NCBI GenBank assembly: GCA_947166445.1
Contig: CAMVED010000007.1
Coordinates: 1-55,439, forward strand
Source of the DNA: an uncultured Mycoplasmatota bacterium
Lineage (GTDB): Bacteria; Bacillota_I; Bacilli_A; RF39; UBA660
Direction of reading: 5' to 3'
Length of the DNA stretch: 55,439 nucleotides
The position numbers and the translations under genes were made by a program. The notes under the pieces were generated by a model. It was not told the origin of the DNA. It saw nothing but the letters and a program-made list of their open reading frames with translations, and did no database searches. Below, one piece after another: positions 41,861 through 49,708 of the stretch; positions within the stretch are counted from its first letter, which is position 1; each line of letters opens with the position of its first letter.

Positions 41861-42475
41861 TTATTCTTTATAATTTTTCATTATGTCATCTAAGAATTTA
41901 TAATTAGCAGTAGTTTGGTATGGGATAATCCAAATTTCTAATATAAAGAATGTAAAGATTGCAAGTATATGCCAACCGATAAAGCTTAATTGAAGTACAA
42001 AGAAATCCATTTTATGACCTTTCATCATTGCTTCACTTTTCTTTAACACTTCAGTATATTTCAAGTCTTTATATTTGTCATCTGCTAGGATTAGAGGTAC
42101 TAATGAGTAAGCTATACCTTTAATGATTCCTGGAACAATTAGTAATAATGTCCATAAAGCTACAAATATTGCTTCAAGTAGGCCAGTTACTAATGTTCTT
42201 ACATAATCTTTTGAAAAATAGAATAAATCTTTAAAGTTGTATTCCTTATCATTTAAGAATTTTACCATATAGTACGCTAAACCAACTTCAACGAAGTAGA
42301 AGAATATTCCTAATGAAATACCTCCTTTAGCTTGAACCATTCCATCTTCAAATGAAGCGCCTTGCCATATTGTTAAGTTTGTTAAGAAACCAGCTACTAA
42401 TATTGTAATAAATAGTTCTAGTCTGTGTCCCTTAATTTTTTCTTTTACCCATGTTTTTAATTCCGTTCTATTCAT
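41861..42475 (-). CDS. DUF975-family membrane protein
   Basis: A 204-residue protein with about five transmembrane helices. Typical DUF975 features are LLIVPGIIKGIAYSLVPLIL, then ADDKYKDLKYTEVLKKSEAM and MMKGHKMDFFVLQLSFIGWH. The function of the family is not established. The minus-strand RBS is AAAGGAGTG. It diverges from the small ORF/ABC exporter unit. Confidence 0.85.
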   Translation of the reverse strand: MNRTELKTWVKEKIKGHRLELFITILVAGFLTNLTIWQGASFEDGMVQAKGGISLGIFFYFVEVGLAYYMVKFLNDKEYNFKDLFYFSKDYVRTLVTGLLEAIFVALWTLLLIVPGIIKGIAYSLVPLILADDKYKDLKYTEVLKKSEAMMKGHKMDFFVLQLSFIGWHILAIFTFFILEIWIIPYQTTANYKFLDDIMKNYKE

Positions 42476-42588
42476 TTTTTCACTCCTTTCTTGTATTATA
42501 TTATATTTTTTTGTCTTAGTCTATATATTTTTTTTTAAAAATGGCGATATTATAAGCAAAAAAATTTTGTTTTTTATGTATAATAGGT

Positions 42589-42658
42589 TTGTATAAAAAA
42601 TAAAAATATGTTATACTTTAGTTGTAGTAATTCAATTAGTCCATTCGCGTTTTACTAC
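42589..42658 (+). promoter_or_regulatory. Promoter and 5' leader of the small ORF/ABC exporter unit
   Basis: TTGTAT (42589-42594), 17-base spacer, TATACT (42612-42617). The leader then has GTAGTAA (42624-42630) complementary to TTACTAC (42652-42658), a possible stem-loop. Confidence 0.55.
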
Positions 42659-42686
42659 CACATAAACAATAATGTTTAAAGGAATA

Positions 42687-42836
42687 ATGATGAGCCTTAA
42701 GAATCTCTTCATGAATGGCAAATTATACACACTGAAAATTGTGATGTTTTTGCTATTTATGAAAGGAGGTTCTTTTTATTTGAAATCACAATATATGTGT
42801 AAAAAAAGATGGAGGTATAATTATGAAATTATTTAA
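42687..42836 (+). CDS. Small ORF with double-glycine-like motif, overlapping the ABC exporter gene
   Basis: An ORF of 49 codons (two adjacent ATGs) after AAAGGA. It begins MMSLKNLFMNGKLYT, continues with a hydrophobic stretch LKIVMFLLFMKGG, then SFYLKSQYMCKKRWRYNYEI. KGG followed by a basic/aromatic tail with one cysteine looks like a leader-core peptide exported by an ABC transporter. The stop lies 14 bases inside the exporter gene. AAAGGAGG within it is also a strong RBS that could start a shorter peptide at the TTG at 42780. The exporter lacks a peptidase domain. Coding status is not proven. Confidence 0.35.
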   Translation: MMSLKNLFMNGKLYTLKIVMFLLFMKGGSFYLKSQYMCKKRWRYNYEII

Positions 42837-44508
42837 AGAAGTAATAAAAAATAATTTAAAAATGATAGTATTTTATGTATTAATAGGTATTATTATTAAT
42901 TTTTTGGATTTATATAGTGTTACATATTATCAAAAAATATTGGATGCATTCCAATTTCAAACTCTTACACTAGTTCCACTAATAATGTATGGAGTTTTAT
43001 TATTAATATCTACAATACTAGGATATATTGAAAATTATCCAGAACAACAAGTGAAAAACAAATTATATTTAGATTTTAAATTACAATCATTAAAGAAAAT
43101 GAAATCAATAGATTATTTAGAATATCAAAAAATTGGTACAGGAAGACTTACTCAAAAAGCTGAAGATGGAGCAACAGCTTCAAGAGATATAATGATTAAT
43201 TTTTGGCTTAAACTATTTAGATATTTATTACCAACTGCTATATTTAGTTTGATTTTCATTTTTAGAGTAAAAAAAGAATATGTTTTATTCGTATTTTTGG
43301 GTTATATTATAGTAGTTATTATTTCAAATTTAATTCTTAAAAAACTGTATAAACTAAAAGAAAGTATTTTATTAAATCAGGAATTTTTAAACAAGCATTT
43401 GGTTAGAGGATTTATGGAATTAGTTGTATTTAGAACTAATAAGAAATTTGATACAGAAATAAAAGTAACAAAAGAAGGAATAAAAAATATAGTTGATAGT
43501 AAAACTAAAATTAAATTAGTACATGAGATATTTTTTACAGTTTTTGCTTTAATAGTTAATATTTTGAAAGTAATAGTTTTAGGTTATGCTGTTATGAATT
43601 CTAATTTATCTGTAGGTGCAGTTGTAACAGTAATATCATTACTTGGAAAAGCATATGAACCAATTGCAATTTTCAACGTTGAATATGTTGATTACAAATT
43701 AAATAAAGTAACAGTTAAGAAATATATTGAATTATTAGATATAAAAGATGATGTAGCATTAAATCAGGGATTGAAAATTAAAAGAATAGATGGCAATATA
43801 GAATTTAAAGATGTAACTTATTCTTATAATGAAGATAAAAACATTATCAATGATTTGTCATTTAAAATAAATAAGAATTCATCTGTTGCATTAGTTGGAG
43901 AATCTGGATCCGGTAAATCAACAATAATTAAACTAATTATGGGATTAGTAAAATATAATAAAGGTAATATATTAATTGATAATAATGAATTATCTAAATT
44001 GAATTTAAATTCTTTTTATGATCACGTTTCTTATGTTTCACAAGAGGCTCCTATATTTGATGGGACATTAAGAGAAAATTTGATATTTGATAAAAAAATA
44101 AGTGATGATGAAATAATAAAGGTATTGAGTTTAGTTTGCCTAGATAAGTTTTATGAAAAATTAGAAAGAGGATTAGATACTGAATTAGGAGAAAAAGGCG
44201 TAAGAATGTCTGGCGGTGAAAGACAAAGAGTTGCTCTTGCAAGATTATTCTTTGATGATTCTAAAATTATTATTTTAGATGAAGCGACAAGTGCAATGGA
44301 TAACATTACTGAAAAGCATGTTATGGAAAATATTGTAAAGCAATTAGACAATAAAACTTTAATTGTAATTGCTCATAGATTAGAAACGATTAAAGATGTA
44401 GATAAAATTTATGTATTGTTTGATGGCGTTATTCAAGAGCAAGGAAAGTATGATGAATTACTTCACAAAAACGGATATTTTACAAAATTATATAAATCTG
44501 CAAAATAA
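42823..44508 (+). CDS. ABC exporter (fused membrane and ATPase domains)
   Basis: A 561-residue half-transporter. Six transmembrane helices occupy residues 15-300 (IVFYVLIGIIINFLDLYSV, PLIMYGVLLLISTILGYI and others). The ATPase has Walker A LVGESGSGKSTIIKL, signature RMSGGERQRVALARL, Walker B KIIILDEATSAMD and the H loop IVIAHRLE. It has no N-terminal C39 peptidase domain. It resembles multidrug or peptide exporters that work as homodimers. The RBS GATGGAGG is good. The upstream small ORF overlaps it, so its substrate could be that peptide (inference). Confidence 0.93.
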   Translation: MKLFKEVIKNNLKMIVFYVLIGIIINFLDLYSVTYYQKILDAFQFQTLTLVPLIMYGVLLLISTILGYIENYPEQQVKNKLYLDFKLQSLKKMKSIDYLEYQKIGTGRLTQKAEDGATASRDIMINFWLKLFRYLLPTAIFSLIFIFRVKKEYVLFVFLGYIIVVIISNLILKKLYKLKESILLNQEFLNKHLVRGFMELVVFRTNKKFDTEIKVTKEGIKNIVDSKTKIKLVHEIFFTVFALIVNILKVIVLGYAVMNSNLSVGAVVTVISLLGKAYEPIAIFNVEYVDYKLNKVTVKKYIELLDIKDDVALNQGLKIKRIDGNIEFKDVTYSYNEDKNIINDLSFKINKNSSVALVGESGSGKSTIIKLIMGLVKYNKGNILIDNNELSKLNLNSFYDHVSYVSQEAPIFDGTLRENLIFDKKISDDEIIKVLSLVCLDKFYEKLERGLDTELGEKGVRMSGGERQRVALARLFFDDSKIIILDEATSAMDNITEKHVMENIVKQLDNKTLIVIAHRLETIKDVDKIYVLFDGVIQEQGKYDELLHKNGYFTKLYKSAK

Positions 44509-44509
44509 A

Positions 44510-44566
44510 AATAATCAGAATATTAAGATATTACGAATCGACAAGTAGGAGAAATCCTACTTTTTT
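44510..44566 (+). repeat. Stop-adjacent motif copy a, followed by a terminator
   Basis: AATAATCAGAATATTAAGAT (44510-44529), then ATTACGAATCG, then the hairpin AAGTAGGA-GAAA-TCCTACTT (44543-44562). The motif recurs at 55219 and, less exactly, at 46404. Confidence 0.6.
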
Positions 44567-44678
44567 GATATAATAATAGAAAGAGTAGAGTTATCATGGT
44601 AAGATCTTATATTAGATAATCACAATAACCAGAAAAAATGTGATATAATTAAATAGATTTGAAGGAAGTGATTTTAAT

Positions 44679-44724
44679 GGCAAACGAAGAAAAAGTTTTC
44701 AAAATGTCAGTATTAATTGCTTGA
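44679..44724 (+). pseudogene. Truncated gene start encoding MANEEKVFKMSVLIA
   Basis: A full expression start (TGTGATATAAT promoter, GAAGGAAGTGAT RBS, ATG at 44679) leads to only 15 codons before TGA, and no long frame continues. It looks like the 5' end of a deleted gene; a functional micropeptide cannot be excluded. Confidence 0.4.
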
Positions 44725-44829
44725 GCATGATTTATCTAACCCCTTTAACAAATCCTTATAAAATAAGGGAAAACTAAGAATTGGATCTTACATGTTTTAT
44801 ATAAAAATTTAATAAAAATGAGCAAAAAA

Positions 44830-44860
44830 CACCAAAAATCATTAAAAATGGTGCTTTTTT
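44830..44860 (+). terminator. Terminator downstream of the truncated gene
   Basis: CACCA (44830-44834) pairs with TGGTG (44849-44853), and C plus T's follow. Confidence 0.6.
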
Positions 44861-45094
44861 ATATATTTTTGATGAGGTGATGTTTCCAGCTAACCACATT
44901 ATAAAATAAGGGCTTTTCAACTTTTACTGAGTGTTCGGAAAATAGTAATATTACGAACAAAAAGAAATAGAAAAAGTATGATATAATGTTAATATAGATA
45001 CAAATGTTAAAAGACTTTGACAAACTTCCAAAGAACTTTGGTAGATTTGTTAAGTGGTGTTTTTATATAATTGTAAGTGAAAGAAGGGATGATT

Positions 45095-45499
45095 ATGGCG
45101 TTAGGTCAAAATATTTTAGAATCAAGAAAGAAAAATGGTCTTTCACAAGAACAATTAGGAGAAAAAGTAAATGTTACAAGACAAACTATTTCTAATTGGG
45201 AACTTGAGGAAACTGCTCCAAATCCAGAACAATTAAAATTATTATCAAAAGTATTAAATGTTAGTGTAGATGATTTAATTGATAATGATTTACAAAATGT
45301 TGTTTTATCAAAAATTAAAATGACAGAAAAACAAACAAGAACAATAAAGAAAATACTTAAAGGATTTTTAATAGGATTTATTACTTTTTTAGTTATTGAT
45401 ATTATTGCTTTTATAATATGTTTCTTTGGACACTATGGACCTTTTGAAGAAACGAAATCTGAATGTGGTGTTTCATATATTATAAATGAGAATGTTTAG
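45095..45499 (+). CDS. Xre-family HTH regulator with C-terminal membrane helix
   Basis: About 134 residues. An HTH_3 domain lies at 1-62 (LGQNILESRKKNGLSQEQLG, VTRQTISNWELEETAPN, VSVDDLID). A linker and one transmembrane helix follow (LIGFITFLVIDIIAFIICFF), then a short exterior tail with one cysteine (ECGV). Membrane-tethered Xre regulators of this type often control adjacent transporter or immunity genes. ATG 45095 follows GAAGGG; upstream GTG/ATG candidates overlap that RBS. The next gene starts 3 bases on and is a CPBP protease. Confidence 0.85.
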   Translation: MALGQNILESRKKNGLSQEQLGEKVNVTRQTISNWELEETAPNPEQLKLLSKVLNVSVDDLIDNDLQNVVLSKIKMTEKQTRTIKKILKGFLIGFITFLVIDIIAFIICFFGHYGPFEETKSECGVSYIINENV

Positions 45500-45502
45500 T
45501 AT

Positions 45503-46408
45503 ATGAATAAAGTATTGAGTATTATTAAAGATTTAAATCCTTTTAGTAATAAAAAAGTAGATAATAAAATAATTTATACATTAAAAATATTATTGTCTGC
45601 ATTTATAGTATATTTTGCTAGTTTAATTATTGCAGAAGGAATTATAATAGGTGGTTCATATTTATTTGGATACAATGCTACTGACAAACAAATGCCTTAT
45701 GATATTATGCTATTATGTACATTTTATGGTTATTTAATTACTATATTATTATTTGTGTTATTTACTAAAAAAATAAACAAAATTGAATTAAATAAAATAG
45801 GATTAGATAAAAATATTAAAACTTTTTTAAAAGGAATATTAATTGGAATAGTATCATTATCATTAATAATAATTTCGTTATTAATGTGTGGTGCAATTAA
45901 ATTTAATGGAATAAATAATAATATTAATTGGTTATTTTTTGTATTATATTTATTTGGATATTTAATTCAAAGTTTTATGGAAGAGTTAATATGTAGAGGA
46001 TATCTATTACATAGACTAAAAGAAAGAATACCTCTTGTATTAGCTATTACTATAAGTGTATTATTCTTTTCAATAGGACATTTTAATAAGATGTTTGATA
46101 ATGGTCTATTAATAGGTCTTATAGGAATAATAAATCTATTATTAATTAGTTTAATATTTGTTATAATCACATTAAAAAATAAAAATATTTATGTTGCAAC
46201 AGGATTTCACTTCATTTGGAACTTTGCATTATTTAATATTATAGGTTTAAATCTAAGTGGTCTTGAAATAACTAATTCTATATTTAAAATGGAAGCAGTA
46301 AATAAATTCTTGACTGGATATAGTTATGGAATTGAATCAAGTATTATAACAACTATTATGCTTATAATTGTATTATTATTTGCAAAAAGAAACATAAAAA
46401 TAAAATGA
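45503..46408 (+). CDS. CPBP-family intramembrane metalloprotease (CAAX-type)
   Basis: A 301-residue, roughly eight-helix protein with the ABI/CPBP motifs: EELICRGYL (glutamates plus arginine), SIGHFNKM (histidine) and FHFIWNFALF (histidine/asparagine). Bacterial members are linked to bacteriocin self-immunity and maturation as well as other membrane proteolysis. It is almost certainly cotranscribed with the Xre regulator. The RBS is weak, which suggests translational coupling. Confidence 0.9.
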   Translation: MNKVLSIIKDLNPFSNKKVDNKIIYTLKILLSAFIVYFASLIIAEGIIIGGSYLFGYNATDKQMPYDIMLLCTFYGYLITILLFVLFTKKINKIELNKIGLDKNIKTFLKGILIGIVSLSLIIISLLMCGAIKFNGINNNINWLFFVLYLFGYLIQSFMEELICRGYLLHRLKERIPLVLAITISVLFFSIGHFNKMFDNGLLIGLIGIINLLLISLIFVIITLKNKNIYVATGFHFIWNFALFNIIGLNLSGLEITNSIFKMEAVNKFLTGYSYGIESSIITTIMLIIVLLFAKRNIKIK

Positions 46409-46450
46409 TCGTAATATTAAGAAATTAAGAGCGGATGAGAATCCGTTTTT
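46404..46450 (+). repeat. Stop-adjacent motif copy c and terminator
   Basis: AATGATCGTAATATTAAGAA overlaps the CPBP stop (46406-46408) and is followed by CGGAT-GAGA-ATCCG plus T's (46432-46450). A new promoter (TGTGATATAAT) follows at once. Confidence 0.5.
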
Positions 46451-46479
46451 GTGTGATATAATTATATAGAGTGATGTGT

Positions 46480-47127
46480 ATGAAAAAAATTTTAAATAAT
46501 ATTAGAAAAGTAGATGATAGTTTAAATTTAAAAAATAAAATAATTAATACTGTTTTAATATTCATATTTGGAATAGCATTAGGAATGTTTTCTAAATGGT
46601 TAGATAATTTAGCTATTGATAGTAATATATGGTGGATGAATATAATTGACAAACTTGATTTAAATAATTTCTTTTCTGAAATGGCTATTTGGTTATTTAT
46701 AGCTATTGCTATTTCAGTATTTAGTAAATCACCTATAAGAGCAAGTATAAATGTTTTCTTGTTTTTTGCAGGGATGTGCATTAGTTATCATTTGTATACA
46801 ATTATATTTAGTGGATTTAATCCAAGAAACTATATGATGATTTGGTATGGTTTTACTATTGTATCTCCAATACTTGCATGCATATGCTGGTATAGTAAAA
46901 GTGAAAACAAATTATCAATTATAGTTAGCAGTCTAATAATATTTGTTATGTTTGCAAGTTGCTTTAGTTTAGGAATGTTCTACTTTGATTTTAGAGGAAT
47001 ACTATATACAATAACATTTATTGTTACTTGTGTAGTTTTATATAAGAAACCAATTAATTTAGGAATTAGTTTAATAATAGGTTTAATATTAGCATTTATA
47101 ATTAGAACACCATTTATAAGTGGTTAA
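46480..47127 (+). CDS. Multi-pass membrane protein, unrecognised
   Basis: About 215 residues with six to seven hydrophobic helices, e.g. [37 protein letters not shown] and a C-terminal pair ending [29 protein letters not shown] and the paired tryptophans before it may be family features, but I cannot assign a function. GAGTGATG before ATG 46480 is the best RBS; starts at 46471 and 46474 are possible. Confidence 0.65.
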   Translation: MKKILNNIRKVDDSLNLKNKIINTVLIFIFGIALGMFSKWLDNLAIDSNIWWMNIIDKLDLNNFFSEMAIWLFIAIAISVFSKSPIRASINVFLFFAGMCISYHLYTIIFSGFNPRNYMMIWYGFTIVSPILACICWYSKSENKLSIIVSSLIIFVMFASCFSLGMFYFDFRGILYTITFIVTCVVLYKKPINLGISLIIGLILAFIIRTPFISG

Positions 47128-47144
47128 ATTTAGAGGTGATTAAA

Positions 47145-47305
47145 TTGGAATTAATAAATTAAGAGATGAAGATATAAACGAATTTAAAAAACTTATGCAA
47201 GAATTATTCTAATATGGATATGAATCAATATATGATAGCGATAAAGAACAAGTATCACCAAAGAAAGATAAAGAATTATACAGTATTATTATGAATCGTA
47301 TATAA
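47145..47305 (+). pseudogene. Decayed GNAT acetyltransferase fragment
   Basis: After an intact RBS (AGAGGTGAT) and TTG start, the sequence aligns with the N-terminal 50 codons of the gene at 54719. The peptide parts DINEFKKLMQE, YGYESIY and SDKEQV are shared. A 1-base deletion near codon 5 and a CAA to TAA change break the frame, and the rest of the gene is missing. Confidence 0.9.
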
Positions 47306-47379
47306 GTATTAATAAAAATTAAGGTTATATTTATTTGAATTTAATATCAAAATGTTTGAATAAAAGTAGGTGATTTTTA

Positions 47380-48069
47380 ATGAAAAAAAGTATTTTAATT
47401 GTTGAAGATGATACGGATATAATTGAGTTGTTAAAATTGTATTTAGAAAGCGAAGGTTTCATTGTTAAAAGTTGTAGCAACGGGAAGGAATGTTTGAATG
47501 TTTTAGAATCCGAAACAATAGATATGATAATAGTGGATATCATGATGCCTGAAATGAATGGATATGAACTAATAAAGAAAATCAGAGAAAACGATAGTAT
47601 AATTCCTATTATTGTTACGTCTGCTAAAAATTTAGATAATGATAAAATCGTAGGTTTAAATTTAGGCGCAGATATCTATATAACCAAACCATTTAATCCA
47701 CTAGAGGTAGTTGCTAATGTTAAAGCATTGTTTAGAAGATGTAACGCAAGTCAATTAAATAATAAAATTATCAAATATGATAACTTAGAATTAAATCTTG
47801 ATGAATATATATTAAAAAAAGACGGCCAACCGGTTAATCTTACAACAACTGAATTAAAAATATTGATTAAGTTAATGAAAACACCAAATAGAATTTTTAC
47901 AAAAACTCAGTTATACGAATGTATAAATGGGGAAACATATGAAAATAGTGATAATGCTATGATGGTACATATATCAAATATAAGATCAAAAATAGAGGAT
48001 AATCCCTCTGAACCATCATATATTAAAACAGTTAAAGGATTAGGATATAAATTTAATTATGAAAAATAA
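47380..48069 (+). CDS. OmpR/PhoB-family response regulator
   Basis: A 229-residue two-domain regulator. The receiver has the acidic pair VEDDTD, the phospho-acceptor aspartate in MIIVDIMMPEMNGYEL (about residue 53), the conserved T/S in VTSAK and K in ITKPFNP. The C-terminal winged helix contains TTTELKILIKLMKTPNRIFT and IRSKIEDNPSEPSYIKTVKG, then GYKF. It overlaps the kinase gene by 11 bases. Its position just before the dlt operon and the repeated boxes upstream of dltA make dlt its likely target. Confidence 0.95.
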   Translation: MKKSILIVEDDTDIIELLKLYLESEGFIVKSCSNGKECLNVLESETIDMIIVDIMMPEMNGYELIKKIRENDSIIPIIVTSAKNLDNDKIVGLNLGADIYITKPFNPLEVVANVKALFRRCNASQLNNKIIKYDNLELNLDEYILKKDGQPVNLTTTELKILIKLMKTPNRIFTKTQLYECINGETYENSDNAMMVHISNIRSKIEDNPSEPSYIKTVKGLGYKFNYEK

Positions 48070-49609
48070 GAATTTAAGTTTTGTGAAATATTGTGTATTA
48101 TATTTATCGTTATATTCAATAATGTTGTTTTTGCCATTTATAATATTAAATTCTATTATTGAAAGAAAGATTAATAGTATAACTTTTGAAATTGAAAATA
48201 TTGGTGATTATAAAGAATACCTAGATCAAGATAATTTTAGAGAATTACCTATCAAACAATATAAAAAAAATGAAATAATTGTATTTGATGAAAATGATAA
48301 AATTATATTTGAAACTCATAATTACGAAAATAATTACATAAGTCCAAAAGAATTTGAATTTATTGATGATTTTTCTGCTGACACATATTTTTGGGTTCAA
48401 AAATTAAGAAACAATAAACAAATAAAATATATAATTACAAAAAATAGTTTTGGTGATGATTTAAGTGATACTATTATAAGTTATTGTATTGTTGATTCAA
48501 GTTATAAAATTATTGAAGGTGATTTGTTTAAAGAAAAAAGCAGGTTGACAGAAAGAGAGTTTAATTTATTGAAAAATGGATTAAATGGTAAAAGTAAAGT
48601 GTCTAAATATGTATATACTAATATAAACAATAAAAAAAGAACTTTATTGTTATATCAAAAGAATATTTCAACAAAAGAATATATTAAAATATCAAAAAGA
48701 ATAAAATCAGGTTGGTTTATAATAATACCAATTATAGTAGTAGAGACAATTTTTATTATTTATTTATTTTATAAAAGAATTAAGAAAATTTTATTTATAA
48801 CTAAGAAAAGAATACTAGATTGTGAGGCTAATAATGTTGATGATATTCCAGATGAATTTAAAGATTTTTATATTCATATAAAAGATTTGTTAAATTCATT
48901 AGAAAAAGAGAGAATAAAAAGAATGGAAGAGGAAAAAAGCAAACAGAGTATAATAACTAATTTAAGTCACGATATAAAAACCCCATTAACAGTTATACAA
49001 GGATATGCAAAAGCATTTGATGATGAATTGGTGCCCAAAGATAAAGAAAAACAATATATGAGAGCAATATATGATAAGGCGATTTTAGCAACTGATATTA
49101 TTAATTCTTTATTTGAATACTCAAAGATGGATCATTATGAATATAAACCAACATTTAAAAATGAAAATTTTACAGAGTTTTGTAGAGAATATCTTGCTAT
49201 TAAGTATACAGATTTAGAAGTTCAAGGTTATAAATTAAATTATAATATTGAAGAAAATGATTATAATTATAATTTTGATAAGACATTAATAACGAGATTG
49301 TTTGATAATATAATTAATAATAGTGTTAAACATAATAAAAGAGGAACTACAATTTATTTTGAATATAAAATATCTAATAATAAAATAATAGTTAATATTT
49401 CTGATAATGGTAAGGGATTATCTATAAAGGAAGTTGATAAGTTGTTTGACGCATTTGTAGTAGAAAATAGTGCAAGGACTAATGGAAAAGGAACAGGACT
49501 TGGATTATATATAGCGAAGAGAATCGTCGAATTTCACAATGGCGAAATCTCTATAATTAAAAAGCCTATATTACCACATAAATTTGAAATTGAAGTCGTA
49601 TTAAAGTAG
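48059..49609 (+). CDS. Sensor histidine kinase upstream of dlt
   Basis: A 516-residue membrane kinase. Two helices (about 10-32 and 225-240) flank an extracellular sensor domain of about 190 residues. The H box is NLSHDIKTPLTVIQGYAKAF, and the N box lies near IINNSVKHNKRGT. The G boxes are ISDNGKGLSIKEVDKLF and GKGTGLGLYIAKRIVE. It resembles kinases that sense envelope stress or antimicrobial peptides. Coupled to the regulator gene, it ends in a terminator before dltA. Confidence 0.93.
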   Translation: MKNKNLSFVKYCVLYLSLYSIMLFLPFIILNSIIERKINSITFEIENIGDYKEYLDQDNFRELPIKQYKKNEIIVFDENDKIIFETHNYENNYISPKEFEFIDDFSADTYFWVQKLRNNKQIKYIITKNSFGDDLSDTIISYCIVDSSYKIIEGDLFKEKSRLTEREFNLLKNGLNGKSKVSKYVYTNINNKKRTLLLYQKNISTKEYIKISKRIKSGWFIIIPIIVVETIFIIYLFYKRIKKILFITKKRILDCEANNVDDIPDEFKDFYIHIKDLLNSLEKERIKRMEEEKSKQSIITNLSHDIKTPLTVIQGYAKAFDDELVPKDKEKQYMRAIYDKAILATDIINSLFEYSKMDHYEYKPTFKNENFTEFCREYLAIKYTDLEVQGYKLNYNIEENDYNYNFDKTLITRLFDNIINNSVKHNKRGTTIYFEYKISNNKIIVNISDNGKGLSIKEVDKLFDAFVVENSARTNGKGTGLGLYIAKRIVEFHNGEISIIKKPILPHKFEIEVVLK

Positions 49610-49636
49610 AAATCAATTGTTTTGGTTTCTTTTTTG
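49609..49636 (+). terminator. Terminator after the histidine kinase gene
   Basis: GAAATCAA and TTGGTTTC arms (one G-U pair) with T's after. Confidence 0.6.
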
Positions 49637-49638
49637 TA

Positions 49639-49676
49639 TTAACAAAAATTAAGAATAAATTAACATTATATTAAAG
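49639..49676 (+). promoter_or_regulatory. Candidate operator: four TTAA boxes in helical phase upstream of dltA
   Basis: TTAACA (49639), TTAAGA (49649), TTAACA (49660) and TTAAAG (49671) start 10, 11 and 11 bases apart. PhoB/PhoP-type regulators bind tandem TTnACA boxes every 11 bases. The array sits between the two-component genes and the dltA start. Short AT-rich words are common here, so this is suggestive only. Confidence 0.5.
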
Positions 49677-49708
49677 ATTATATTTTATTATTAATGTGGT
49701 GATAAGTT

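Larger units (their letters stand above)
44568..45094. other. Intergenic stretch with a decayed gene start
   Basis: Holds two TGATATAAT-type promoters, the truncated gene at 44679-44724, a terminator (44830-44860), two copies of TTATAAAATAAGGG (44756-44769 and 44899-44912), and a motif-like GTTCGG...GTAATATTACGAAC near 44932-44958. No intact gene is seen. Confidence 0.55.

Noticed and set aside
45004-45195. A 63-codon ORF before the Xre regulator
   Set aside because: Its second half is out-of-frame overlap with the regulator gene, it lacks an RBS, and only its first 20 codons are non-overlapping.
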